A stretch of DNA of 64,000 nucleotides from Antitrichia curtipendula. Its lineage: Eukaryota > Streptophyta > Bryopsida > Hypnales > Leucodontaceae. Location of the stretch: NCBI GenBank assembly GCA_951230915.1, contig OX579634.1, forward strand, positions 45,583,570-45,647,569, written 5' to 3'. The position numbers and the translations under genes were made by a program. Under the pieces are notes generated by a model. The model saw nothing but the letters and a program-made list of their open reading frames with translations, had not been told where the DNA came from and searched no databases. This document shows positions 48,215 through 60,289 of the stretch, one piece after another. Within the stretch, counting starts at the first letter, position 1. Each line of letters begins with the position of its first letter.

Positions 48215-49153
48215 TTAACCCCTAAAGGTCAAAGACTATGTTTTCACCAAAACCACTCCAAAACTGCTATTTCTAATAGAAATATCAAATTTTAGAAAAA
48301 AAAAAATTTTGGAAAAATGTAACCATAGGATCTTGTATTAAACTAGTTTGGGAAGTTGTGGAAAAAATTTCAGAAATTTCCACCGTGTGAATTGCAAGAT
48401 AATAGCGTTTGAAGTGACAAAATCCATTTTTTGACCCTGCAAAAATCCGGGCAGCTGCACTTCACAAGGTCACATTTGTATGAAAAAATGTCCAAAATGG
48501 TGGTTACTCTTTGGATTCATTCTTCAAGTCAAGTTGGCTACATGCTTAAAAAATTTCAGATCATTTGGACATGTAAAGCATATAGGAAAAAAATAGTAAG
48601 TAGAAAGAGGTAGAAGATGTTCAAAACACTAAATTGTTAAGAATTTAAATATGGAACTGAAAAATGCCAATCCCAACGGTTGTAATGTTGTAATAAACAA
48701 TCTACATCCAATTTTATTTTATTTTTCAAAAATATTGAAAATTGAGTTAAATAAAGAACTTCAAAGTTTATTTTAGTGTAGAAATTCCACAACTACCCTC
48801 GATTTAAAACTCCTTATAACTTTCATCTCATTAATCAAAATGGAATGATTCAAAGCTTCCCACGTATATATAAATCTAAAGAACCAATTTCAAATTTTTA
48901 TTTTTCAAAAAAATGATTTTTTAAGAATTTTTTCAGTTGCCCGGGCTGCCCGCCGACCAATGAAAATGACATATCATGCAATAACTTTTTAACTACATAG
49001 GCAAAAGTAATGAAAATTATTGGGCCTTAAAGCTACTCCTCGGGCACATCTTGTGTGAAGATTTCAAAGGAAAAAAATAAAAATTTCGGTTGTAGTGAGT
49101 TGCCCAAAATTGCTATGTTGTCAAAAAACGGGTTTTGGTCCTTTAGAGGTTAA
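48215..49153. mobile_element. TTAA-flanked non-coding transposon, full-length member
   Basis: TTAA lies at 48215-48218 and 49150-49153. The left end reads TTAACCCCTAAAGGTCAAAG and the right end reads CCTTTAGAGGTTAA. It is 939 bp and colinear with 33273-34213 at perhaps 80-85 percent identity by eye, so it is an independent insertion of the same family. It is non-coding. Confidence 0.7.
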
Positions 49154-51330
49154 GCAATTTTTTCAAGTGGTGGTAAAAAGTAGAAACATTTTAGGGACAC
49201 AAGCCCTTGGTTAGCTTTTTGTCAGTCCAAACCTTGGTCCACCTTAAGGAATAATTCAAGATGACACCTTCAAAAGTACTTCCACCAGCGGTTGAATCTA
49301 AGAATGGCTTTTTTGAAAGATGTTATATGCAATTGCGTAGACTACACAACTTTCAATTTAATATGCACCTGAATAATGGGATGTCTCCAAAATTGCATAT
49401 CAAACACATATTTTACCACCTTCTCTTTTTCTTTGAATGTCCAAATAGGTTTTCTTCTCATTTTAGTCGTCAATAGAGACAGCTTTTGTCTAACTTTGTT
49501 GTTGTCAAGGTTGATCTTTGTTGCTGGGGAGGACTCCACTTTATCAAAGGTCTTCATGTTGCACTCTCGCTCTTGTCCAATCCATCATTGCATGGTTGTG
49601 ATTTGTTGCATTTATTTTCATTGACTCTCATAAAGTGGTTCATTTCTAAATTGGTAGAACTCAACACCAAAGTCATAATCTTTATCTTGTTGCAAAATCT
49701 CCAAAACTACTCTTCACTTTGGATCACGATCAATGTTTTGTTCTCTATTGACTAAGACTCCTCATTGCACCAAATGACAATTTTTTCAATTAGCTAGATT
49801 TTTTTGTGTTAGGTCTTAGATTTGGGGCACCGCCATCTTTCTATTAGACTAAGAGGGCTCAAATTCAAGTTGTAGACCTTCACTTAAGTAAGTTATTCCC
49901 TACTCTCCTGATTTGGTAGTGCCCAAAAATATTGCAATTGGAAAAAGTGCTCCCACTGATTCCCAAATCCAATTGAATAATCTACATTATATTTTTTAAG
50001 TGATGTTGATATCTTTGGGTCTTCCTTGCTCCTTCTTGAATTTTCAACCATGATGTTCTCCTTCCTCCTTTTCTCACGAGGTTGAGGTTGAATGGAATTG
50101 GCTACAAGTCTAGAATTATGCATAGATTGTCCCTTATAGATCTTACGCACCATTATTTCTCCAAAATAAAATCTCAACGGCATCAAATAAACACAATAGA
50201 ATAAAAGATTATGAACAAGAAGCGTGTATACTAATTGAATTGTTGTTTCTTAGGCCTCAAATTTATAGCAATTACAACTTTTTATGGGATCAAAACTAAG
50301 AGCCTGCAAAATCCAAAAAATAGGTGCCTACATTTTTATAATAAGGCATTGGCTACAAGCCAAGTTCATGCACAATTGAGACAATATGTGGTTGCATACT
50401 AATGTACAAGCACTCCATGAGAACTCCTAAAATTACCCTATTAGTTTCAAAAAGTTCCCCCACAACCTAACCCTTTGAGACAATCAAGCCACCCACCACT
50501 TGCAAACTGGCTAGTAGCAACCATCATCCTTGGTAGTATTTGCCTAAAGTTGCCAAAAAACTCTTTTTAGGTTTCTAAATTTTTCCACCCTACTTCATAG
50601 TGTAATCTCTACACCCAAATGTGTAGAAATTCTACAGACCTTCAAGGCTTCTACAAGCTCAGTTTTGGATTACAAAATAGATGGCAAGTTTTAGAATGGG
50701 GTGGCTTTGGGTGATGTTACTTGGGTGATTACAGACTAGTACTATTCTTCATCACATTTGGAGTGATTTAGTTGTCATCTGCTATAAGTTTTGAAGCATG
50801 ATTCTAGTAAACTTGAATTTTTTATTAGAGATGGCTAACAGGCTAATATGATTGTAATCATGTTCCATATTTTTTAGAAATTAAATAAAAAATTATGTAT
50901 AAAATTCAATTTTTTAATTTGTCACATTTAGAGGTTTGATTTAGAGGTTTTTAATATTGACCACTGGGGAGTATCCAAAATTAATGATCTAGAATTAGAT
51001 TTTTGTAGTCTATACCTATAGTAGGTAGGCATGTGCCTACCAAAGGGCATCTAAAAATACATTATTTTATATCCACGTTCGTGCAAATAGGGATCTCTAA
51101 CACATGCACTTTTGAACATTGAAGATGGTTTTGACTTCATTTTTTTTGTTGAAATCTAATCACCATTAAGTCTTTATAAATTGACAATTATTTTTCATGA
51201 TTTTTTAATTATTACTCTGTATTAATTTATAACTCATTGTTAGAGTCTATTATTTGTGACAAATAAATAAATTTCCACATAATATTATTTCAGTACAAGC
51301 AAATAATCCTTAATACTTGAAGCAATATTT
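49154..51330. other. intergenic, no supported gene
   Basis: Several short ORFs occur (for example 49261-49476 plus, 49893-50186 minus), but they are AT-driven and match nothing I know. The minus ORF at 49893-50186 has a basic stretch (PREKRRKE). No repeat boundaries were identified. Confidence 0.45.
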
Positions 51331-52252
51331 TTAACTTCCAAAGGATTAGCTTGCTTTTTTTGGCAACATAAAAATTTTGGGCAAGTACCTATGATTAGAC
51401 ATTTCCACAATGTAGACTAAAATTTTAATAGAAGGTGGGGACGAGGAATATCTTTCATATGCACTACATTTCATGACATTTGGAAATATGAGTCAAAAGT
51501 TATGGCCTAATATGTTAGTTTTTTCCCTGACCAAGTAGCCTGGACAGATTAAAAAAATCACCTTTTTCAAAAACAAAAATTTGAAATTGATTTTTTAGAT
51601 TTATATACACATAGAAAGCTTTTAATCAATCAATTTTGATTAATGAGTCAAAAGTTATGAGGAGTTTTAGTTTGTGGGCAATTATGGATTTTCTACCCTA
51701 AAATAAATTTTGAAGTCCTTTATCTTACTCAAATTTCAATATTTTTTGAAACAAAATAAAAACATAGGATGTTGATTCTTTATTACAAAATTGAGACCAC
51801 TAGGATTGGCATTTTTCAATTCCCTAATTCAATTCTTAACAATTTTGTATTTTGAATCATTTTTTACATACTATTTTTTCCCTATATGTTGTATAATTTC
51901 AAATGATGTAAAAAATTTCAAGCATGTAGCCCACTTGTCTAGAAAAAAGAATCCAAAGAAGCACCACCATTTTGGACATTTTTCATAGAAAAGTGAGCTT
52001 GTGAAGTGCAGCTGCCTTGTTTTTTACAGGGCCAAAAAAATGATTTTAGTGGTTTGAATGTTTATAACTTGCAATCTATGTGGTAGAAATTTACGAAATT
52101 TTTACCACATGTTCTCACGTCAGCATACTACAAGATCCTACAGTTACATGTGTCGAAAAAAGTGTTTTTTCAAAAATTTGGTACTTGTACTAAATATGGC
52201 AATTTTTGAGCATTTTTGGTGAAAATATAGTCAAGGAACTTAAGGGGTTTGG
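51331..52252. mobile_element. old, degenerate member of the TTAA element family
   Basis: It begins TTAACTTCCAAAGGA and ends near AACTTAAGGGGTTTGG, where the final TTAA has mutated. Internal phrases match the other members: GGCAACAT, ATTTATATACACATAGAAAGC and AAGTGCAGCTGCC. It is about 922 bp. Confidence 0.55.
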
Positions 52253-54559
52253 TCTGATACAAAGTAAGGTAGACGAACCCATAACTGACCATGTACTCAA
52301 TTCCGTTCATCCTAGATTCCTGGCTACTTTGTAGATTTCGAAAGCAAGGATGTACCCCATTTGAAGAGGAAGACCTATGGACAGGAATGGGTAGACCTAT
52401 ACCTCACAGTTTAAAAATACATAACTACACTGTGTGTTTGAATCCCACTTTAGAAATCCGTGAGTTGGAATCCACTTACAAATGCTAACTAGACAAAAAT
52501 AAAACCATGTCATTCTAACAATAGGAGCCTATCTTAGTTGCTTAAATGGTCGGTTATGGGTACGTCTACCTTCCTCAACATCTGAAATCCAATTCTTTTG
52601 CACAAGGCTACAAAAAAATGGCCAATCTTTTTTGAAACCATCCACTTAAGCAAAGCACACAAAAACTCACCCTTTTTTTTTGCATCTATTTAAGATTTTG
52701 TCTACTTTTGCCCACCGTTGCCCCTTTTCATTTCCTAGTGGCTCGTAGTGGTTGCTTTTACTGTCTCCAATTGACATCCACATGTTTTTGCCTTGTAGTA
52801 AGTCCATGTGGTAAATTATACTATTTCGGTAATCATAACTATGATCATGCTTATGATGCATGGTATTGTTCATGACATCGCACCCAATGCCAAATGCTCC
52901 ATCATATACCCTATACATGCGTATGCATACCCTTGTGTTTCACAACGGCATTTGCAAATCGGCCAAGTGTTTTGTGGCGGTGTTAGGAATTCGTGGTGGC
53001 TTTAGGATTTGGGATAGTTTAGGATTTTTGCAGCTGAGGGTTTTAGTGCTACCTTTCTTTTTACCTATTTTAGTTACAAGATGTGGCAATTGAAATTTGC
53101 TTCAGATCTCAAACCGTCTTAGAAAGGAATTTTTTGGAAAAGGAAAAAAATAATCCTTCAAAAAACTTTAATTTAAAAAAAAAGATTAAATAAATATTTA
53201 ACTAAATAAAAAAACTTTAAGAAATTAAATTAAAAAATTAAATGAAGAAGATAGATTATTTTAACTTACATATTTTTTATAAATTTAACAATTTAAAAAC
53301 TAAAAACTAAAACTAAAACTAAAGAAGATACAAAAAATTATAAAAATTAAGAAAGATAAAAAATATTTAAAAGATTATAAAAATTAAAATTATTGCAAAA
53401 ACTAAAAAAGATTAAAAAAGATTATAAAGACACAAAGAAGATTAAGAAAAATGCTTCAAGATCTTAACTGTATGAAATGCTATATATTTGTATGAAAACT
53501 TGAGCAAAAAGTTTATTTTGTAGCACACTCCGCTATATTTTGTTAGTTCAAATGTTCTTAGGTAAAAATGTTTGGATTTTTTCATTTTTTATATTGAACA
53601 ATTGAATTCAACAAGTATGGAAGGAAATTGAATAGAAGTGTTTATATTTTTTAATAATTAAAAAAGCTATTAACTTGTAAATTCCAAGGGTCTTATATTC
53701 AATAGAATCCACTCAAAATTGTCATTTCTACAGCAAAGTGCAGAAACCTTTAACAAAAAAAGTTCTTACTATTGTAATCATATGATATTGCACCCAAATA
53801 GTACATAAATGTGTGAGGGACATTTTAATTCTTTTGACCCCTCAAATTGCAAGACATTTGTGTTTAAAGTGAAGAAGAAAAAAAATTTGGCAACTTTTTT
53901 TAACATATTTTTTGGCTTTTAATCTATTAGCTTAAAATTATTGTCCTTTCAATTTTGAATTTTGAATTTTTTATATTAAAAAACAGAATTGATAGTCTTT
54001 GAATTAAAAATAACAATAATTTTTAGTCTTTCAAAACATGAAATTGAAAAAGACTAATTTGATCCCTAACATTGCTTTGACATTGCCTTGACATCATAAC
54101 CTTCTTTCACAAATTTATTTTTTAAATTGTGAAAAACTTAGTTAAAAAATGAATCCTATAAGTTATTTTTTCTAAAACGTGCTTTGATTGCCTAAAAAAT
54201 AAGATTGTCCCTAACTGGAATGAATTAAAGCTTTCCATATATATATAACATTCCAATCTACGAAAAACAAAACTTTAAAAATTTTAAAAGAAATTTGTGT
54301 GTGAATGTGTGTTGCCTAGTACGCTTAAAAAAAAGTTTATAGTGCCCTAGCTTTTGTCCCCAGTTACTAATTAAAATTAAAATTATAGCCTCCAGAAATA
54401 ATATATTTTCCTACGCTCACCAAAACTTTGCAAAAATTATGATGAATATTGAGAATGTAGATTGTAGAAGCTTATTCAAAATCCGTTATGTCTTTTAAGG
54501 GGATAGTGTGACTTTAAGGCTTCAATAGAGGTAGAGGGAGGCAAAAGAAGACGTTAATA
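52253..54559. other. AT-rich intergenic DNA with further TTAA-family traces
   Basis: No gene was recognised. From about 53120 to 53460 the sequence is almost purely A-rich with AAAAATTAAAGAAGAT-like phrases. From about 53674 a very diverged TTAA-family member may begin (TTAACTTGTAAATTCCAAGG), with family-like phrases out to about 54270. Confidence 0.4.
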
Positions 54560-54880
54560 CACTACTAGAATATGGCATCCAAATCAACAAAAAATCATGA
54601 AATTTTTGTTGATTTGGATATTGTATTGACTGTTTTTACAAATTTTAGTTGATTTGGTCCAAGGTAACAAAACGGTCACCAAATTTTTGTTGATTTGAAT
54701 AGTATAATGTCCGAGGCAACAAAAAAATCAACACATTTTTTTTCATTTTGACTTATACGAGTTTCAAATAAGTATTTGACATTTGGACAATCTTTAAATC
54801 AATGCCACTAGCATGTGAGCCTAGAAATGCAAGCCTACAAGCCTTGAGACTAGGTATAAGTAGGTACTCTACAACTATTG

Positions 54881-55180
54881 AAGGTGTGTATAATATACAT
54901 ACTTATAATATATGCATCCTATAACCATGGAAGGTGCTTATAATATAGGTACTTACAACATAGACACCTATAATATAAATATCCCATAATCATGAAAGGT
55001 ATCTATAAAATAATCTCTTTTAATATAATTAGGCACCTATAACTATAAACATCCTATAAATGTGGAAGGTCATTATAGCATAGGTACCTACAACATAGAC
55101 ATTTATAATATAAACACCTATAATATAAATATCCTATAACCATAGAAGGTGCCTATATTATAGGAGCCTAAGCTCATGGA
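54881..55180. repeat. irregular AT-rich tandem repeat
   Basis: The phrase AAGGTGCCTATAATATAGGT with variants, followed by ATAAATATCCTATAACCAT, recurs about five times at intervals of 50-80 bp. Starts of AAGGT are at about 54881, 54931, 54996, 55066 and 55146. Confidence 0.6.
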
Positions 55181-55294
55181 CTCAAGATCTTAGGCTCACA
55201 TACTAGCAACTGTGATCTTTAAATCACCATGGTTGGAATTCTATGTACAATGGAATATTTTATTTTAACTAAATCATTTACAACTCAATGTTTT

Positions 55295-56263
55295 TTCAAA
55301 TCAGTAGACTTCAGTGGGCGTTTTAGCATAGTAAAATAAAAAATTTGAAATTTTTTTGAACTAACTGACTTTTTCTTTGACATTGTTAAACATCCTCTCT
55401 GATTTTTGTCCATAACTTTTGATTGGAGACTCAAAATCTCATATGAATTTTTGGATATTAAAGTTATCTTGTTTTCAACTTTTATCAATTCAAATTCTTT
55501 TCAAATTCTTTTTCTATTATGCCAAAACGGCCATCAAAGTTTGACGAGTTAAAAAGTCACGGAATTGTGAATAATTAATTTTTTTTAAAACTACATTCTA
55601 CAACATCCTTAAGCAATGATACAAAAATCCTATTTTGCTCATTGAAAAGAATTTTGACATATAGAACCTAATGTTGAATTCTTCATAGATCACTTCTTTG
55701 TTACTTATTGGAGTAATTTTTAATATAAAAGATGTGTGTACGTATAGAAGCTTGTAGATGTGCACATAAAACATTTGTGTGTAGGTTCCATCTGTCAAAA
55801 GAAAATTCAATAGAAAAATAGGATTTCCATATCAATTTTTAAAGATGTTGTAGAATGTACTTTTAAAAAAACAACTAACTATTCACAACTTGGTGACTTC
55901 TTAACTTGGCAGACTTTGGTGGTTGTTTTGGCATAGTAAAATAACTTTAAAAAAAAACTCAACTAGTAAAAGTTGGAAAATAAAGCCAACTTTCATCTTC
56001 AATTTTTTTTTAGATTTAGAGACTCAAATAAAAAGTTATAGACAAAGTTCAAAGATAGATTATAATGAACATTTTTTTTGACATTTTTGAACATCCTCTT
56101 TGAATTTCGCCCATAACTTTTAAATTGAGTCTTAAAATCACAAATGGATATTACGAGATGAAAGTTAGCTTCATTTACCAATTTTTTCTAGTTGAAATTT
56201 TCTTTAATAAATTTATTTTACTATGCCAAAACGGCCACCAAAGTCTTCTGAGTTTACAAAACA
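55295..56263. repeat. chain of three palindromic elements sharing one terminal motif
   Basis: Three foldbacks lie end to end: about 55295-55556, about 55519-55945 (inner stems 55561-55638 and 55815-55900) and about 55897-56263. Their ends are versions of ACTATGCCAAAACGGCCACC and its complement. Because neighbours share arms, alternative cruciforms or hairpins are possible. A further relative is at 59893-60264. Confidence 0.6.
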
Positions 56264-56430
56264 ATGGAAAACGAAAAGGAAATAGATATAAACTAGCACC
56301 TACTTTGAACATGTGAGTTAGTTGAAAAGTCTGTAGACTGGAGAAACGAAAAGGTTACACCAGAACTTGTGATTTTATTGAAATCACAAAAAATTGTATC
56401 TTTGTTGATGCAAATGAATTAGTAGGTCTA

Positions 56431-56991
56431 TTGATTTTTGATTTTTTTGATTCAACTGAAAGTAAAAGCCTAGTAGTTTGCTTGTTTACTCTATGCAAGA
56501 CCTCTGGTTATGTAAGGCAATCTTCAAAATTAAAAATGAACCACCAGTTCATGCATGGAGCCCGAATTGCATATAGCAAATTTGCTAGGTACTCTCAGTC
56601 AGTAAAACTTCCTGGAGGAAGATGTCTCGTTGGAAAAAAACGCTCCAATCCTACCGATTTAGACTATATTGCTAATATTATAGTTAATTCAATATATGAC
56701 AAGCTAAAAATTCATCTTTCTTTGTGGATACATGAATGGGAGAAGATGGTGCCAAATAATTTTGGCACCACATCTGCAAGATTGGGGTACTCGCCTTTTA
56801 CCACAATGGCGAGTACCTTGGATTTTTCCATCAATGGTCATTATGATGACACTGATAGTGGTTTTGGTGTTATATGTTGGTTCGATAGATTTTCAAATCC
56901 AGTACATGTAATCAAAGTCACATTATATTTTGTGATTATGTTTTTTTTTAAAACCACAACAAGGAACGCTAACAATTTTCAATTCTACTGA
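56431..56991 (+). pseudogene. 186-codon ORF fragment, possible 2-oxoglutarate oxygenase (TET/JBP-like)
   Basis: The frame ends in WIHEWEKMVPNNFG, then SPFTTMASTLDFSINGHYDD and SGFGVICWFD. H-Y-D followed by a hydrophobic strand resembles the HxD metal site of Fe(II)/2-oxoglutarate oxygenases, and the spacing recalls TET/JBP-type enzymes, some of which travel with DNA transposons. The distal His and Arg of the fold are not found downstream, so this is a fragment at best. Nearby, 56335-56420 and 57468-57555 are direct copies of a segment encoding VTPELVILLKS, which suggests duplicated exons. The assignment is tentative. Confidence 0.3.
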
Positions 56992-58221
56992 AGTTAAACA
57001 CCAAACAATCAAGGCTATTCGCAATTAGGTTTAGCTTTAGCAATGAAAAAAAGAGTTTTCAAAGCGGGTGAGAACCATACGGATGCAATAGGATTTGGTC
57101 TTATTGTTGACCAACAAGAGTCAGAATATCCTATAACTTATAGAAGACGCCTAGTGAAAACAAAAAGTATTCGAAACTGGTGAGAGCCATATGGACACAA
57201 TAGGATTTGGTCCTACTATTGACCAATAAGAATCAGAAAGTTCATAGTACCTTTCAAATGGGATCGAGAGTAGAAGACTAAGGAGTAGATGTATTTGTTA
57301 TTCGAAGAAAACAAAGTGTGCAAACTGAATCGGAGAGTGGATTGGAAAATGTAGGTACTAGAGTTTTGAAGTCATTTATCATGAATCTTTATCTCATGAT
57401 GAACAAATCATCAAATTGTTTGCAGCGAAAGGTATTTCCATCCCATCATGCATTTCAAAAGTTTGTAGGTGGGAGAAACGGAAAGGTTACACCAGAACTT
57501 GTGATTTTGTTGAAATCACATAAAACTGTATTTTTGTTGATGCAAATATATGGTGCACCCAAACCATGAAGTGCAAGGTTCAAACCTTTGCATCCACATG
57601 CCCATCGGGTGAACTATCTATTGTCACGCGGTTAATTGATGATGTGGCATTTTTAATGTACTAGTGTGGCAATTGCCATGTGTTGACTTTCTGTTTGTCA
57701 ATTAAATTTTATTTTTTGCACTTTTGTCCAAGTCAACAAAAACATCAATATATTTTGTTGGACAATGTCCACATCAAATCATTCTTTTGAATTAAAAAAC
57801 TCAACACTTTCTTGTTGGATTTTTGTTGATTTGGTTACAAATTTTGTAGATTTTCTTGCTTGTTGGAATTCAAAGAAAATAATCTTATCAATAATTCTTG
57901 TAGGAAGAAATTTTTCTCTTGTCGGATTTTAATTTCACTTATGTTGAAATTATACTTACAATTTTTTTTGCAAGAGTGTGCTATTATTGTCTGAAAAAAG
58001 AAGAGTGCTCTGAACTTTCTAATTAGTGCCTCAAATAGATTGAATCAAGTTTTTTGGTGTGCATAAAAATACAATATATGAAAAATTTATTTTAAAGACT
58101 TCTGTATTCCACATTCTAGTTTATGATTAAACACCATATTCATTAGAATGGGAGTTTTCCATTGAAATGAGAGGTTATTTAAAAAAAACTCAACGAAAAG
58201 TTTTATATCAATTTAGCTAAA

Positions 58222-58470
58222 ATTGAAAGGTTTTCTTGTCAATTTAACTCGATTCGAGTTAAATTGATAGAAAACCTTTCAGATTTGACCTAATATTGAA
58301 AGGTTTTATGTCAATTTAAGTTGATTCGAGTTAAATTGATAGAAAACCTTTTCAAATTTGACCTAATATTGAAAGGTTTTATGTCAATTTAAGTTGATTT
58401 GAGTTAAACGGATAGAAAACCTTTCAAGATTTGACCTAATATTGAAAGGTTTTATGTCAATTTACATCAA
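58222..58470. repeat. 73-bp tandem array of hairpin units
   Basis: Units start at 58222, 58295, 58368 and 58441, exactly 73 bp apart. Each contains inverted arms (GGTTTTATGTCAATTTAA and TTAAATTGATAGAAAACC) around an 11-nt loop. Arms match at 16 of 18 positions. Confidence 0.85.
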
Positions 58471-59365
58471 AACTCTTATTTTAATGGAAATTGTTGATTT
58501 AAGTCGAGATCAACATGATTATTTTGGGAGGTCCTCAATCTCTCAAACTAATGAATATGATGTTATTAGGGTATTTAGTTCCATGAGTATTTTTTTTTTG
58601 CTCTCTATACTAAAGCTCATAATCAATAGATGTGGGAAAAAAAATCTTTCTAGACTGGGTTTTATTTAAGCACTAGATTGACCTTCACAACTATATTTAG
58701 TTTTTTTTGTTTACATACAACATTTAAATGGAGATTTGGAGCTAGACACTACTTTATAATATTTGGATGTTGAATTATTGGTTGTATGCGAATCAAAAAA
58801 TATACACTCTTTTTCACTAATATAATGTAATATTTCTAAGGATAAATATACTCTCAATATTTATAGGGATAAAGGAGCGATTGAAGTTAGTGTATAGGTG
58901 TTTCATCACCGTAATATTTATATTTAAGAATTTAGCAATGTTTTCACTTGCGATTATAAAGTAGATTGCAGATTCATAAGCAAGTGTGTCAATTCTAATT
59001 ATGATGTGGACTGAAATGAAAATTCTATACACAAGGAAGGTAGACTTGAAATGAGTGTTGTTTGTATAGATTTCATAGAAGTTAGTAAATAGCTTATCCT
59101 TGTTGCAACCATCACTATTAAGACTTTACAATACCTTTCAACTGTCTCTTGTACTAATTGTAGATATAGAAGCCTCAACACCTTTACTTTATGTTTATAT
59201 GTGTTACTTTTCTGTGAATGCACATAGTTGCATGTAGTTCATAGTTGAGAAGGATTATGGACGATTTATCAAATATGCTTGTGGCTAGTCGACATAACAT
59301 ATGTCGGTACACCATCAAACTATGACAGAATGTTACATCTCTGTCTAAATTGTTCCATACATAGA

Positions 59366-59620
59366 TGAATGTTACTACTAGAACATGATGTCTAAATCAA
59401 CAAAATAATCATCAAATTTTTATTGATTTGAGTATTGTATAATTGTATCGTCCATTTTTACAGTTTTTGGTTAAATCGGCACAAGTTAATAAAATAATCA
59501 CCAAATTTTTATTGATTCAAAAAGTACAATGTCCAAATCAACAAAAAAAAATCAATAATTTCTTGTTCATTTTGACTTACAAAAATTTCAAATAAATGTT
59601 TATTATTTGGACAATGTTTA
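59366..59620. repeat. second copy of the CACTA-like left end
   Basis: ACTACTAGAACATGATGTCTAA and the following 250 bp align with 54561-54810, with the same AAATCAACAAA motifs. The first base of the CACTA end is mutated. No matching right end was found before 60 kb. Confidence 0.5.
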
Positions 59621-59892
59621 AATGACTATGACTGAAATTAAGTATGCAATTGAATTTTTTCTAAGCTTAATCATTCTAATGGCCTCTGAGTAACCTTTTA
59701 TTTTTATTTTTTTTAAATTGTGAATTATTAATTTTAGCAAAAAAATTCAATTGTACATATAATTAAAAATAACTCATTTAAATATTATCCAAATATCATT
59801 TAAACATTATGCAAATGTTTAAAACTTATTTAAAAACTTATTTTAAAATTTATTTAAGTCAAAATGAACAAAAGTCTATCATTTTTCATTGG

Positions 59893-60264
59893 GTTTGTAA
59901 ACTTAGTGGACCTTAGAGTTCATTTAATCCTAGTAAAATAATTCTTCATAAAAACTTTGAAGTAATAAAAGTTGAAGAATGAAGCCAACTTTCACTTTCC
60001 AAAACTCGTTTGCAATTTGGGCCCTCCAAAGAAAAGTTATGGACAAAGTTTAGAGTGGGTTTGAATTGATATGTTTTTTTGGTCATTTTTGAACATCCTC
60101 TCTGAATTTTGTCTATAATTTTTTATTAGAGGATTAAAATCTCAAAAACAAATTTGGAGGTGAAAGCTAGCTTTATTTAACAATTTTTATGAGTTCAATT
60201 ATTTAAAAAAAATATATATTTTACTATGCCAAAACGGCCTTTGAAATCTGCTGAGTTTATAAAC
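59893..60264. repeat. foldback element of the CCAAAACGGCC family
   Basis: The inverted ends GTTTGTAAACTTAG and CTGAGTTTATAAAC, with CTATGCCAAAACGGCC inside the right arm, enclose about 370 bp. It is colinear with 55897-56263. It ends about 40 bp before the piggyBac coding remnant and may have truncated it. Confidence 0.55.
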
Positions 60265-60289
60265 CACATGAAAATAATTCAAAAAAATT

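Larger units (their letters stand above)
54560..57978. mobile_element. candidate CACTA-type transposon, decayed
   Basis: The left end reads CACTACTAGAATATGG. The right end, on the minus strand, reads CACTCTTGCAAAAAAA. Both start with CACT, as En/Spm (CACTA) elements do. Subterminal sequence at both ends carries many AAATCAACAAA / TTTGTTGATTT motifs, again typical of CACTA elements. The flanking triplets (ATA left, TGC right) do not match, so a 3-bp target duplication is not confirmed. The interior holds a tandem repeat, chained palindromes and a coding fragment. A related left end recurs at 59366. Confidence 0.4.

Noticed and set aside
54560..57978. A firm CACTA assignment
   Set aside because: The flanking triplets differ and no TPase is visible, so it was kept only as a low-confidence candidate.
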